Source: Datnioides undecimradiatus (Eukaryota > Chordata > Actinopteri > Lobotiformes > Datnioididae). Taken from it: a stretch of 64,000 nucleotides of DNA. This document shows, in pieces, positions 39,201-52,781 of the stretch. Below the pieces are notes generated by a model, which was not told where the DNA came from, searched no databases, and saw only the letters and a list, made by a program, of their open reading frames with translations. Location of the stretch: NCBI GenBank assembly GCA_008933995.1, contig WARS01000026.1, forward strand, positions 882,501 through 946,500, given 5' to 3'. The translations under genes were made by a program, and so were the position numbers. The first letter of the stretch is position 1. Each line of letters starts with the position of its first letter.

Positions 39201-41657
39201 GGAAAAGCTTTTGACTGAATTTATGATTTTTTAAAAATGTATTTAAGGCATTTTTTGCTTCTATTCAATAGTGACAGGTGGCATGTGCTGTAACCAGTTG
39301 GTAACCTGCAAGATATGAAGATATACAGTATATCTCAATTAACAGGATTATGAAAAAGAATAGAGCAAACATTTGGTTTAGGTGTTCTCTCTGGAATCAG
39401 TTTCCTTCTAAAATACTCTATAGTTCAACTACTTCATAACAAAAAGTTGGATAATGATTACTTTGGAGCAGAGCACATGCACTTCCTGCTCATTCTGTGA
39501 AGCAGATACATGAACACACAGATAACAGCTAAACTGCATGCAGGCAGACACAGTGACAAAGATGTTGCTGTGTGACAGAGATGCCCCGTCCTCGGTTCCT
39601 TTCTCCTCTGCTGCAGACATTAATGAGACACTGTGTTCCCATGAACCAAGACACTGCTCAACGCGGACTGTAGCCACTGTTCCGACAATGTGACTGTTAC
39701 ATGTGTTCTGCATTTGCAAACTTGAGCTTTCCTTACAGGCTGCAGAGTAAGATGCATCTCTTGTATTGTGTGTGTGTGTGTGTGCGTGCTAACAGAAGCA
39801 GCAGTTTGTAGATGTGGCCACTGGATCTCTGGGTCAGGGGCTGGGAGCTGCCTGTGGAATGGCCTACACTGGAAAATACTTTGACAAGGCCAGGTAAAAT
39901 ACACACACAGATTGCCCTTGCAAAGAAAACGACCTCACACAGAGACTCTGCAACATGCTCATGACACACATGAAGGAGCACCGCGGCCCAGCTTGTATCC
40001 GCACACATTAAGGTAGACGGTATGAAATTATGCATGACATAATGTACGCTGCAGCGAGCCGTGCTGGCATGTGACATTTCAGCCTGCAGCTTCTGCATCG
40101 AACCGTACCTGACAGGCCTGGTCTGGGTTGACATTTAGGCAGCTTCTCCAAGAGCCAGGAGAACTGACCTCTGATCAGTTTTACCTTCAGATCTGCTCTG
40201 TAATCTGAGATCAGCAGGAAGAGTTCAAGTACTTAGAGAAGGCAGTAATGGGGAATAGCGTGTCTTAAATTCAAAGATTGAGGTTAATCCATTTTTAATG
40301 CAAACTTGTTTAGCTGTAATTGATTGTAACTTGTTTACATCACAATGAGTTAACAGGCCTGAAATGCACAGTGGTCATCTCCTGCTCAGCTGAATGTTAG
40401 CAGGGTTGCAGAGCAGTCCTCATGCGTCTCCTTTGTTCTAGTGCGATCTAGAAAGAACCGCATGGATTTTAGCCCAACAATAGAGAGAGCAGGATAGTTG
40501 TTTCCTGCCGTAGGACAAAACACATTCCTATTTACTTTTTCGGTGAAGATGGATATGGTACTCAGGAACACAGTTTGACACATTTCTTTGTGGAGGGAGA
40601 CAGTCTCAAAGGCAATTTTGTTTTTTACACACAACAGATGCAGTGAAACAGCTCAGGGAACGACGTTCTTGCAGTCTGAGCTGGCTGCCCTTGATATCTC
40701 TCTCTCTCTCTGCATTCTGTGTGCACTCAATTGTTTCTGCTCTAATAATCACACATGCAAGAGCACAGTCCTCCCTCATCTCTCTGCCTCAACCTTAACC
40801 TACATCCCCTTGCCAAAAAATGGCAAAATCCAATGCTGTGCTTCTGTGCATCTACATATACACTCTAGATTATAATGTATACAGTCATGCATGTGATTAT
40901 GTATGCTGAGTGTGATGGTGCATGCATGCTTTGGGGCGCATGCATTCCCCCTGCGATGCTCAGAGCAGCTTGTCAAGCTGATTTGCTGCAACATAATGGC
41001 TCAACAATCACTTAGGAGGCTGCATCGCTGGTTTCATGAAGAAATCCTGGATAAGAACTGCTGAACGGCAACTATATCAGTCACTCAAAGGAGCACACTC
41101 ATATGCACGCACACACCTCTGTGCTGCAGGATCAACTGGAGTTGAGAAACAGATCTGTAGAAGCGTCTTCCAGCTCTAAAAGAATATGTCACATGAATGT
41201 TATTGTGCATTTGTGGTCCAACTGTAAGAGGAAATGAATCCACAAACAACCAAACACACTCTCTATGGGTGTGGTTTATTAAAATACAATACATCAATGC
41301 ACCCGTCAGATGCACTTATCAGCAGTGCTGAAATGAGGCTTCATAACTGACACAGCTGATTGCCTCATGCTTATGTGACTCTGGTTCAATACTCTGCAGT
41401 AATAAGTTGTTAAATATGACATTATTGGATTAAGAACACGCAGGGTTCCCCCTCATGCTCCTGAAGCTTGCATTTGAAGATTCTTCTTTATTGGTTTTGT
41501 GTTGGCACGGTGTAAAGGTGCAGGTGACACTAAATGTGAAGGAGGGGGTGTATGTTTGTGCATGAGTGCGTTGGACAGGTTTGGGCTGTTTCAAGGATAG
41601 GTATCACCTTGTCTTGATCTGTTACTCTCAGCTTGCAAAGATGGGATGAAAGAAAGA

Positions 41658-41697
<40 letters not shown>

Positions 41698-41789
41698 TGC
41701 ACACTTATCACACTTCCTGAGGGATTACTCTCCTCCTGTAGCTCAAGCTCTGCCTCAACCTGCTGTGGTTGTACTGGATGCCCTTCAGA

Positions 41790-41830
<41 letters not shown>

Positions 41831-44367
41831 CACAGTAACATCACTTTATTCCTGATCACCTTGTCTTGAATGTATTGCAGTATTTTTACAACCTGCAACT
41901 TTTATTTCTGATACCCCAAAATAATAATAACTAATAACTAATAATTGTAATAACTAATACAATGTGAAACACGGTGACTGGAACATAGAGCTTTAGTTTA
42001 CACATGCACATGTAGATGTACAAAATTCAATACAAAAAAGTAGTGAAAGGACAAGTATTCTTTATTTTTGTAAAAATGTGGCAAAAAAGACAAAAAAAAA
42101 CCTGAAATAATTTTCACAGCTTCTTTTATGCTGGGTTTTTATACAGCATGTCCAACACATACAGTTCAGTTATCTGCAAAGTTCCATATAAACATTACAG
42201 ATTGGATGTTTCCTTGAATGCAAACTTGGTCATTATCAGAAAATGAATAGAATGAGGAGCCCTACCTTCCTTTTTTTCAGATTTGGTTCAGTGTACCTGT
42301 ATCAGTATTTCAATAATTGGCTGGTTCACTTTAAGTGGTTGATCATCTCTTGATTTATTTTTCCCCCTTCAGTCTCAAAAGTCTCTCTCTCTCTCTTTTC
42401 TCTCCCTCTCTCCATCTGCACCTCTGTGGAATTCCTCTCTCCTCTTTCCTCCTTTTCTTTTCTTTTCTTTTCTTTCTGTGCCACATGTTTTTTCTTTGCG
42501 CTCGGGGTTGGAATGCGTGTTGTAATGCGGCGTGTCTCGGCCTATCTTCCAGCTTTAATGAGAACGTGTCTATTTGACTGGAAAGCTGTCGGGAGTCGTT
42601 ACGCCGTGGGAGCAACGAGTGAGGATGATCAGAGCGCAGCGGGCGGTGGAGTGTGTGTTTGTGTGTCTGTTTGTGTGTGTTTTAGGTGTGAGGGTCAGCT
42701 GTCACATTGAGTCCTATAGGGGAAATCAGAGGATGGGATGACGTGCCAAAAGGGAAAATGGAGCTGATATAGAAAATTATCCTTTGCTTATTTACGTCTT
42801 TTTCAAAATCACTCTCAATACTTTTACTTAAAACCATGAAATCTCACTCTATTTGCAGCTATCGGGTGTTCTGCCTGCTGGGTGATGGAGAGCTGTCAGA
42901 GGGCTCGGTGTGGGAGGCCATGGCCTTCGCCTCATACTACCAGCTAGACAACCTGGTGGCCATCTTGGATATCAACCGCCTGGGTCAGAGTGACCCAACT
43001 CCACTCCAGCACCACGTGGAGAAGTATCAGCGTCGCTGCGAGGCCTTTGGGTGAGCAAGGGGGGAGTCAGTGGCTATGATGTTAGGGAACATGGTCATCT
43101 GAAGGATTTGGTCCTCTGAATCTCTAAGTTTGAGATGATCCTGTGTCCTTTAGTGCTGAAATGATCAGGCGTTTACTTGAGCAATCAATCTGTAGAAAAT
43201 AAAATTTATTGAATAAATCGTTGGTTTGACAAGACAAACACTTTTCAGTTGTCATCACTGGCATGTGGTGATTTGAAATTGGCATTTTCAGTGTTGTACA
43301 GACTAAATTAATAATTATTTCAGAAAAAGAATCCACAGACTTCTTATTAATAACAGTAATCATTAACTCCAGTTTTCATGTCTGTGGAGTTTGGGTATAT
43401 TTTTCATGTTTTTGTCAGTTTGTGAAGTTTTGTATGAGATGCAACCTGGCTTTTTGCACCGATTTTAAAAATCCATGTAATGGATTGAAATGAACGTTTA
43501 GAAGGCGTCTGACCATCAGGTACAAATGTTTTTGAAACAGTTTATGAAGATGCTATTATATGGTATCCTGGCCTGCTGCACATTGTCACATTGCACAGGG
43601 ATTCTTGCAGGATTAAAGGGGCAAAAAACATTATCCAGAGTTTCGTACATTCAGGGGTCCTGCCTTCATAACCACATAGGACTGTATTTAAAGTTTAATC
43701 TGCTGTGTTTCCTCCAGCTGGCACGCCATCATTGTGGACGGCCACAGTGTGGAGGAGCTATGTAAGGTGCTGAGTCAGCCCCGTCATCAGCCACTTGCCA
43801 TCATCGCCAAGACCATCAAGGGAAAGGGCATTCCAGGTACAAAAGGACACACATAGCGATCCACAGTATATGAGGTACAGGTTTTTAATGTGTAGCATTT
43901 AAGGAAAGTCCAAAAATGCATTGATTCCTTTTTGAATAAAGATGCTTTACTCCCAGTTATTCATAATTTAAAATCATTTTGTGTTCAAATTTGGATGTCA
44001 AACTCTCAGTGACAGTGCTTCATAACCAGGGCATTATGCGATCTCTACTCCACAAGCCTTTTTCTAAATGATGACTAAGTAAAACGGTGACAAATGACTG
44101 GGAATAATATTTCTGTCAGGAGTTTTCTTAACTGCCTCAGGGACCCACCGTCAGTGCAGAGGGGCCCTAACTCGCTGTAATCCAGGCAGCGCTTTAGTGC
44201 TTAAGCTGCTGCAGCTCCATAATCCCTCAGAATGTGTAGGATACACTCGCAGCAGCGGCCCATTGTGCTTGTGTTGTGACAACAGTGAGGGGGAGTGTGT
44301 GTGACCACGTGTGTTTGTGAGTGAGAGAGACACAAAGACGGCTAAAAAGAGAGTTGTTATAACAACA

Positions 44368-44431
<64 letters not shown>

Positions 44432-47400
44432 TGGTGTAAGAAAAGGTGAGTGTTGTTTTAAGCCTGTGGCCTCCTGACTCTAACCGTCGCACCTTTGACA
44501 TTGCCCGTTGTGATCCACTGAAGTGGACGATTGTTATGAGTGTGACAGCTGGCCAGTGGTTTATTTTCAATGCTTTTGCAAATGCATAAATATGGAGAAG
44601 ATAACTGTGCTGTCAGGTGGAATATATTTCATAGCATACATGTACTTTTTAGTTAGGGTTAAACTTCTGCTAATGTGAAATGAAAGTTCACACATGCAGC
44701 CACTTTGGCATTAAAAAAAAAAAGCCAAATTTTATCTTTGGGACACTTTTTATTTTACTCTAAAAAGGTTGTTTTGATAACTTTCCCTCGCTCAGAAATT
44801 GTCATTGTCATGTGTCATACTGTAGAGTAAGAGTTAAACTTGTGTGTGTTCTAGTCCTCAGCTGCTTTTGCATTTGTCTTTCAGCTGCTGAGGATAAGAT
44901 GGGCTGGCATGGTAAACCCCTGCCCAAAGACATGGCCGACAGCGTGATCAAGGAGCTGCAGAGCCGCATCGTCAGCTGTAACAAGCGCATCTATCCCGCT
45001 CCGCCCAATGAGGACGCATCACCTGTCAGCCTCCGCAACATCCGAATGCCGAGTGCACCCAGCTACAAACCTGGGGACAAGGTGGGATCACTGAGATGTC
45101 ACTGAAATAATCTTAAAAATAAATAAATGTGACTTAAAGGCACGTAAAGTCCCCTTATCCACATATAAACGGTCTGTATCAATTGTAGTTACTTGATCTG
45201 TTGTCCGTTTGTCTCCCCAGATCGCGACCAGGAAGGCGTATGGCATGGCTCTGGCCAAGCTGGGCCGCTACAACGAGCACGTGGTGGCTCTGGATGGAGA
45301 CACCAAGAACTCCACCTTCTCTGAGCTCTTCAAGAACGAACACCCGAACCGCTACGTGGAGTGCTACATCGCAGAGCAGAACATGGTGAGAAAAAGATCC
45401 CGACTATTTTCTAACTATGTCTCTACCTTTCTTTAATCGTTTGCATCATCCCAGGAGCAGAGTTAATGCCAAGCTTTCATGCTCCTCTATTTATTAATAT
45501 CAGCATTATTATGAATCCTTGATGGGTCCTCCCACACAACAACAGACCATCAAAAATGGGCCGTTGGCTGTACGGAGTAAATAAAACTGAAATATGAGTG
45601 TCATCGTTTGTTTGTACTCTGTGGGCTTTTCAGAGGCTTTTAATAAGACCAAGGGCTTTCTGTGTACTGAATTCTTACAATACTTTCTGACAATACACAG
45701 ATCAAAGTGACACCCTTTTAATGCTACAGTGAGATGCTACTGAGGTGCAGTGTTTCTAAGTCATCACTCTTGTTTCTCTTCTCTGCTGCAGGTGAGTGTG
45801 GCAATAGGTTGCGCTGTGCGGGACCGTAATGTGGTGTTTGCCAGCACCTTCGCCACATTCTTCACCCGAGCCTACGACCAGCTCCGCATGGCCGCCATCT
45901 CTGAGAGCAACATCAACCTCTGCGGCTCCCACTGCGGTGTCTCCATTGGTTAGTTTCCTGTCTGACCTTAAAGTCCCTTTAACAGTTTTAACTTTTTATT
46001 CCAACAACATCCTGTTACACACTGTTATACAGATGAGTAAGGAGAGACAAACTTGATATTCTGATTAGAAATCCGGTTAATGATCAGCGTTTTAGCATGT
46101 AACAGCGCGGCGATCTTGTATGCTACCTTCTCCAACTGATGTTATAGCCAAAAGCTGTAGCGGCCCTCATTATGACCTTCGCTATGACCCGCCTTTCCTC
46201 TCACTGCACCTTTGTCTTAAATCCAGTTTGGCACAGTTCTGCTTTTGGACTGATTCAGCCCACTGAAGGATATAAAATGTGTACAATGCACATCAAGTGG
46301 AAATCAACCAAAGCTAATCTTAAATCACTGAACCAGCTCTCTGTGGGAGACAGTTCATTCTTAATTATTTTGTCACATGTTGATGCTTGTTTAATTTCTG
46401 TGCAGTGGGTTGAACCTCTCCTCATTGTGTCTTTATTTTTCCTGAATCTTGAACCCTTTTTTACCCCCATCTTCTCACCTCCTGCCTTATTCTGTTGTCC
46501 ATCTTCCTCTCCTGGTATCAGCACTCCTCCTCCTCCCGCTTTCTGTCTCTCTGTGTCATGGAGGTGACCACAGAGCGGCCTGAATCCCTTTCACCTCCTC
46601 CTCCCCTTTCTCCTCCTCCTCCACCTCTGCAGGTACACTGCATGCCCACCTTTCCAGAGACTGAACGCATGCCAGTCTTTGCATGCATGCCAAAATTTAT
46701 TTTCCAGACTACAGAAAACATGTGAGTCTTACTGTGCCTGACTTCTGTCTGCTTGGTGCTGATATGTCTGCGTATTTAGGTGAGGATGGACCTTCTCAGA
46801 TGGGCCTGGAGGATCTGGCCATGTTTAGAGCCATTCCCACAGCAACCGTCTTCTACCCTAGCGATGGCGTCTCCACTGAGAAAGCTGTGGAGCTTGCCGC
46901 CAACACAAAGGTACACATAGTCACCTGTAATACCAAACAACAAATAATTTAGCAATTACATCCTGAAGGGAAAAATTCTACAGATTGAGAGCGGGGTAAA
47001 GGTTGGATATCACATTAAGTTGAATGAAATTTTCTGTTGAAAAGTACAGACCCATGTAGATCAATCCTGGTGTATTTCAGGGTTTGTGTTTCATCCGAAC
47101 AAGCCGCCCAGAGAACAACATCATCTACAGCTGCAACGAGGACTTCCATGTTGGTCAGGCTAAGGTTGGTGACACCACCACATAGAGAAGATGCAGTTTT
47201 TGACAACAGCATTTCCAGTTTTCGTGGTGTTTCTACTTTTAATTTTCTAATTTGTTCATCATCATCACTAATAAGTAACTTGACGAGTCTATGTTCACAT
47301 TTCCATAAAGAGTCCACCCACAAATACATCCTCTATTCTCACTCAGGTTGTTTACAAAACCAATGACGATCACGTGACTGTGATTGGAGCAGGAGTGACC

Positions 47401-49798
47401 CTCCACGAGGCTCTTGCTGCTGCAGAACAGTTGAAGAAAGGTACAAAGAAGAAAACATTAAACAAAAAAATCAGTCTGCAAAAAAGTATTTCACGTGAGC
47501 TATCAGTTCGACTGAAATACATCCTCCACCTTCCTCTCTCCCTCCTCAGAAAGAATTAACATCCGTGTGATCGATCCTTTCACCATCAAGCCCCTGGACT
47601 CCAAGACCATCATCGACAACGCCAGGGCCACCAGAGGACGCATCATCACAGTGGAGGACCACTACTATGAAGGTGAAGAGAATCATTTTAAATATCACAA
47701 TATTAACATAATCATGCAAGTTGCATTTCAGCCAATAACACCCATATTTCAACCTGTCACATATCTTTATCATTTGTCTCATCTATCCAACATCCTTTCA
47801 CTACAGATCTGCCCATTAGGTTGCAGTGTAAAGTACCGTTCCACTGCATAAATCTACTAAATTTTATGATCAAGTTCAACTAAAATCAGGTCACATCTGT
47901 GTGGGGGCTACGGCATCTGCAGGAGAGCTTTAACGAGCGGGCATAAGGATTATTATGCAGCCGCTTGCGTGTTTGTGCTGCTTGTGTATCAGCTCATGAA
48001 TAAAAATGCCTGGAGCAGCAAAGGACAAAGGTCTGTCTGCAGAGAGAGAAGCTCTGAGGAGGAGGAGGAGGAGGAGGAAAGAGGATGAAGAGGGAAGTAG
48101 GAGGACAGAAGTGTGGGGATGCTGTGAAAGAGAACTGAAGTGAAGGTTGTGGGTTAGGAGAGAGATATGGAAGATATTGAAAAGGTGAAGTATGTGAAAA
48201 AAAATGGTATATGAAAGGGGGGAGGAGAGGAGGAGGAGCTTGGAGAGCCTGTCAGTGTTTCTTAATTTCAGCTGCGGCCTGTGGCTCTCGCTGACCTACA
48301 TACAGTACCAGCATGACAAAAACGAGTGTCCAGAATTTGCCTCCTTGTTTCCGTCTGTCTTCTGCTGTGCTTGTGTGTTTTCGTCTTCCTACTTCATGCA
48401 CATTCATGCACATACACACCTACATTCAGATTCACATGGGTAGCTGATAGCAGATCTTCCATCTGCAGACATAAAGGAAAGCTGTCCAAGGTCCAAGGAT
48501 GTAGCACTTGTGGTGGTGATGTGTGTGTGTAACTTGGCAGAGGGTGGAAACCAAGTAGTATCTAGGGACAATGGCGTGTAGCGTGATCAGTGTAATAATC
48601 CTCCCCATGAAGATATTTTTATTGTATTTTATTTGATTTTGGAGACACAGTCTATATTCCCTCAAAGACATGTAACCTAATAAAACATGACAAAGTGTGT
48701 TAGGCTTCTGACCCAAACACAATAGGAGGGTTAATGTGTACTAACTAAATATTGAACTGGAGGACGTACTAATGGAGAAGCTAAGGTCCTCTCCTCACCT
48801 GTTTCACTGTTTCAAGTCTTTCTAAAAGGTCGAAACATAATATTTTATTTTTTCCTCATTCTTAGATGAGTGCATGTTCAGAAGGCACATGAAGCAAATG
48901 TTAGTACACTGTGCTATATATATATATGTGTGTGTGTGTGTATGTTTTAATTTTCACTGTGTGCTGGATTTCAGACTACAGTCTCTAACATCACACACAA
49001 AATTTATTGTGCAGGCAGTTTTAGGTCTAACTTTGTCATTGTTAACATGTGAGCACTCAACAACACCGGGCATGGAGAGAATTTGTATATAACACTGCAT
49101 ACAACTGGGACACACTGTGTTTCTCTTTCTCTGTCTCTCCTGTACACACCAGCTGTCAGCTTGTACGTTAACAAAGTGGTGGGAAAAAAAATCACCTGGG
49201 AAGGACCAAGAACATGTAATGACTTTCTCATCCTTCAGCTTTTATGTTCACTCAGTCAGACACGTTTGAATGACACTTTGGATTGAGAGGTAAAAAAAAA
49301 TAAAAAAAAAAGCGAGAGGGTGGGAGATGGAGTGAGAGGAGAGACTTCAGGGGGTGAAAGTGAGACAGAGGATGAGTGAGAAAGTCAAAGGAGGGCGGCG
49401 GCCGTCCTGTCACCCCACATCACATCATTGCAGAGCTTAATCGTCCATGGAGGTGTGAGAGATTTAATGTGACAGAAAGGTGGAAATCAAAAGATGCAGG
49501 AGTAAAGACAAAATTAGAGCTGTGAATCTGAATATCAGGACAAACAAATGTAAGAGAATTTGGGGTGAATTGACCCTTTAATCAACAGACTCTTTATTTT
49601 AAATCCTCAGGGGGTCTCGGTGAGGCAGTGTGCTCGGCGGTAGTGAACGAGACCGGCTTCACCGTCCATCGCTTGGCAGTCTCCCAGGTGCCCCGGAGCG
49701 GCAAACCCCATGAGCTGCTCCGAATCTTTGGCATCGACCGCGACGCCATCAGTCAGGCGGTCCGTAAGGTGCTCAGCAGCTCAGCCAATGCAAAGTAA
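36274..49798 (+). CDS. tkt: Transketolase
   Basis: Thiamine-diphosphate enzyme of the non-oxidative pentose phosphate pathway. It moves two-carbon ketol units from xylulose-5-phosphate to ribose-5-phosphate or erythrose-4-phosphate in the cytosol, as a homodimer. Coding exons are 36274-36380, 38387-38504, 38710-38823, 39796-39893, 42859-43050, 43718-43836, 44885-45081, 45221-45385, 45792-45948, 46780-46910, 47081-47164, 47347-47440, 47550-47672 and 49611-49798, totalling 1887 nt (628 aa; human 623), all in phase with GT-AG borders. The N-terminus [10 protein letters not shown] matches human MESYHKPDQQ. ThDP and active-site residues are at the human positions: H37 (GSGHPTS), H77, H110 (EGHPVP), GDGE at 154-157 with D155, N185 (DINR), H258 (WHGKP) and catalytic E367 (IAEQNM; human E366). 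[14 protein letters not shown] and the C-terminal RVPRSGKP-like segment are also conserved. The exon count equals the human gene. Paralogue status (tkta or tktb) is not decided. Confidence 0.97.
36381..38386 (+). other. tkt: tkt intron 1
   Basis: Starts with GTAAGA and ends with TTGCAG. The first 700 bases keep some CpG richness from the promoter (about 36880-37130), where two overlapping open frames show no known domain. The rest is AT-rich. No other feature seen. Confidence 0.75.
39764..39795 (+). promoter_or_regulatory. tkt: TG-rich 3' splice region of tkt exon 4
   Basis: About nine TG units with one C interruption lie within 35 bases of the CTAACAG acceptor, and the usual pyrimidine tract is poor. 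Exon 4 is 98 nt and carries active-site sequence, so skipping would shift the frame. Any regulatory effect is inference. Confidence 0.35.
41660..41695 (+). repeat. (CA)18 microsatellite (left arm)
   Basis: Pure CA run in tkt intron 4. A complementary TG run of the same length starts 97 bases downstream. Confidence 0.97.
41793..41829 (+). repeat. (TG)18 microsatellite (right arm)
   Basis: Pure TG run complementary to the CA run at 41660-41695. In the tkt pre-mRNA the two could pair over about 36 bp. Confidence 0.97.
42453..42475 (+). repeat. (TTTTC)n repeat
   Basis: Four to five pentanucleotide units in a wider CT-rich patch of tkt intron 4. Confidence 0.85.
43837..44884 (+). other. tkt: tkt intron 6
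   Basis: About 1 kb between donor CCAG/GTACAA and acceptor CTTTCAG, with a 58-bp pure (TG)n run at 44370-44427. Nothing else seen. Confidence 0.8.
44370..44427 (+). repeat. (TG)29 microsatellite
   Basis: Uninterrupted TG run of about 29 units in tkt intron 6. Confidence 0.97.
45949..46779 (+). other. tkt: tkt intron 9
   Basis: About 830 bases from ATTG/GTTAGT to TATTTAG. Pyrimidine-rich around 46430-46630 (CCTCCT units). Its open frames on either strand look like chance frames. Confidence 0.8.
47673..49610 (+). other. tkt: tkt intron 13
   Basis: About 1.9 kb from GAAG/GTGAAG to ATCCTCAG. It contains a (GGA)n run at 48056-48079 inside a purine-rich patch (48030-48240), a short AT/TG repeat near 48915-48942 and a second purine-rich patch at 49290-49400. 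No exon recognised. Confidence 0.8.
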
Positions 49799-50430
49799 AA
49801 ATGTCACAGCAGGGGAAGCAGTGGCAACAACTGGGTAATGGACTCTGTGGTTAACTGGTGATCACCATGGAGACAACAAATCAACCAAACACAGAAGGAG
49901 GGGAAGCACATCTGGCCCCACTCACGCTCTCCTCCTCACAAAACAATCAAACAAGTATTAGTCTGAAAAAAAAGATAATGTTTTTTCTCTTTGACTGTCG
50001 ATGTGGTTTTTAGACCCCAGATTTTTACCCCATCAGTTTGTGAGTTCAGTAAACACATCCCCTCCCCTTCACACATCCACCCACACGCCCACACCTCCAC
50101 CCTCCAACCCCCTTTCTACCTCCCAGAGAAAGTTCTGGTACTGCTGTAGTGTTTCAGTAAAAGCAGTGAACGTGGTTTGGAGTAAAGTGAAGTCCCTTTT
50201 TTTAAAAAAAAACCAACAACAATATTTTCTGTGGAACCCCTCTCACTTCGTCGACGCAGCGTTTCTTACGTCTGCATCCAGTACGCCTTTGTAAATGCCA
50301 CCCCACTAGTTTCAGCAGGGTGTGGAGAAACTCTGGTTTGGTCTGTTTGAGCACTGACTGTTTTTAACCCCTTTGACCCTGACTTTGGACTGCTTCACAC
50401 CAATAAAGGGATGGTTTCTTCACAATAACT
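49799..50430 (+). other. tkt: tkt 3' UTR
   Basis: Extends from the TAA stop to just past an AATAAA hexamer, about 630 bases. It contains a C-rich patch at 50060-50130. Confidence 0.7.
50402..50407 (+). terminator. tkt: tkt poly(A) signal
   Basis: AATAAA in CACCAATAAAGGG, about 600 bases after the stop, followed by a TG/T-rich element (GTGTCTGAATGTG) typical of a downstream GU element. Confidence 0.7.
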
Positions 50431-52730
50431 GTGTCTGAATGTGTTTTTCATGTACAGCATATGAATACATGAAAGTTTAGCTAAGGAGAATAATCCTCCT
50501 CCACAATATCAGAATTTTCTTACTATCTGTTTATTCTCATGAAGTATTATTACCTCTCTATGTGGAGACTTTTGATAAATAAGTGTCAAATTGAATTAAA
50601 CTGCATAGCAGTGGCAACAACCACAACAGGAGCTGAGCACTAGACCAACCAAGTATGATAATCTAAAACACAGGCACACTAGTAAGGAAAGCATGCTACA
50701 ATGCTTAATGTTGCCATTGTAGCATTATAGCATAAAAAAGCTGCTTGCTGCATGTTTGCATCTTAACGTGCTAATATTCATATTAGCCTGATGTGTAGTT
50801 GAAAAAGCACACCACCTGAATACACATGATAGTGTTGCCTGCATATAACAGACATAAAAGGTTTTAACCGACAAAAGAGCTCTATCTTTGTCAAGGACTC
50901 TTGCTCCTCTGCTTTTCAGCTGCCCCAGTATCAGGATCCATCTATCCTGTGCATGCTGGCTGTCACACTCTCATCGTCAAGCCCTATCATCACTAAAGAG
51001 CTGTGCTGTGGCTCTAACAAGATTTTCAAGAATTTAAATACTTACATAATATCAGTTTTGTCTGTACTGGGATCATGGTGGATGCAAAAACATGTAATAA
51101 GTAACGAAAAGTTATTTTTTCTTAAAACCAAAATCTGTCGTCACAAATGTATTATTGCATAACAATATGGTCTCTTATGCAGTCATGGCTTTAGACTTTT
51201 ATGTCGTCTGACGTAACCATTTACAGGTCTGTATATATGGAGCTCAGCTGCACCATATACAGTATGTGTGTTGGTTAAGTTTGGGCTTAAGTGCGTGGTT
51301 GGAGTCTGTAGTATAACACAAGCCTGCATCCACCATGTGGTGTGCATATTTAATGCTTGTTAATAATTGAAAAGCCTATTGAAAGATTCACGCAGGCTGC
51401 AGTGTGTGTACGTGACAGTAAAATGCCCTGCATGTGTGTGATGCACTGTACGGCATTTCAACTGTTAATATCTGTGTCCTTTAATTGGGATTCAGACAGA
51501 CTAGGGACAGTTAACAATGTCATCATTTCTAATTGTTCATACACAATTATATGGGAAACAAATGAGGAGACAGAAACAGAAACAGTGTAGTTTAACTGTA
51601 CCTTGCTCTGCCTTATTGAAACGCGGATTTGTCTGTAATTGGTACAGGCTCAACATTAGTTTCCACACTAATATTTTAAATATTCCAATAGATCTTAATG
51701 CCTTCATAAACCCAGTAGTTCTAAAAACTGATCTTAATCGTAGCTACATCAACAGTTACATTATTATATAAAATATTCTTTAATAGTTACTATAGTTTAA
51801 TAGTAACCTGTACGTGTGTGAAATTCTGGATTTTAAACTTTAAGCAGCAGTTTATTCTCAGATCAGCAGCATCTTTAGCTCTACCATGACATCATGGAGC
51901 TGAGAAAAAGCATGATTTATATATAAATCTTTATCAGACGTAGACAGAAAATCTACTGTTCTTTGAACCAACAGTGTAATCATCTTCTTGTCTGCTGTAC
52001 ACTGTTCTGACTGAACCCCAGCTGGTGAGAAGGACCACAGAAGATTGGATGTGATGTTTGGGACGACCTTTGACCTCATTCCTATAGCTCAGCAGGAGTC
52101 TGTCTGGTCTTTGAGGTGGACAAAGTGTCAGCTGTGACTGTGTGTGTGAGGGAGAAAAGTAAAATGTACTGACAGGTTGTGTATGTATGTGTGTGTGTGT
52201 GTGTGTGTGTATACAGTATGAGTCCATGTTCATACTGTAGGTGCTGGCAGTGCACGCACAGGCTGGGCGTTTCTGTCTGACCGCCATCCAAGCAGATGTC
52301 TGTATATCTGTCAATCTGTCGTATGGATTCTTCTCCACTAATGCACAGAGAAGCCAACAACACACACACACACTACAGTACATATATATGAACACATGTG
52401 GAGTGGCTCATACAGCGCCTGTCAAATGAAATCACTGCTACTTCAGTGCACTCAGAACACACATACTGTATGCAAATATGCAAAAATGACCAAACCTGCT
52501 CCCTGCACCCTGTGGTTGAGAAACTCGCAAACCTTCATAATAAGACTTTCACAATCTGTCACCGTTGATACAAGCATGGGCTTATAGCAGGATATATACT
52601 AAAAGATGGGAGCTAAACATTTATCTGTGTGTGTGTGCTTATACACTGTCGCTTTCTCATCATATGTAGGGCCAGACAGTGCTACAGGGTTCCCCACTTC
52701 CTTCCACCTCAATAAGCCCCTGCCCCCCTG

Positions 52731-52781
<51 letters not shown>

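Larger units (their letters stand above)
39894..42858 (+). other. tkt: tkt intron 4
   Basis: The longest tkt intron (about 3 kb), with donor AG/GTAAAA and acceptor TTTGCAG. It holds a (CA)18 and a (TG)18 run in inverted arrangement, a (TTTTC)n run at 42453-42475 and CT-rich sequence at 42370-42470. No exon recognised. Confidence 0.8.
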
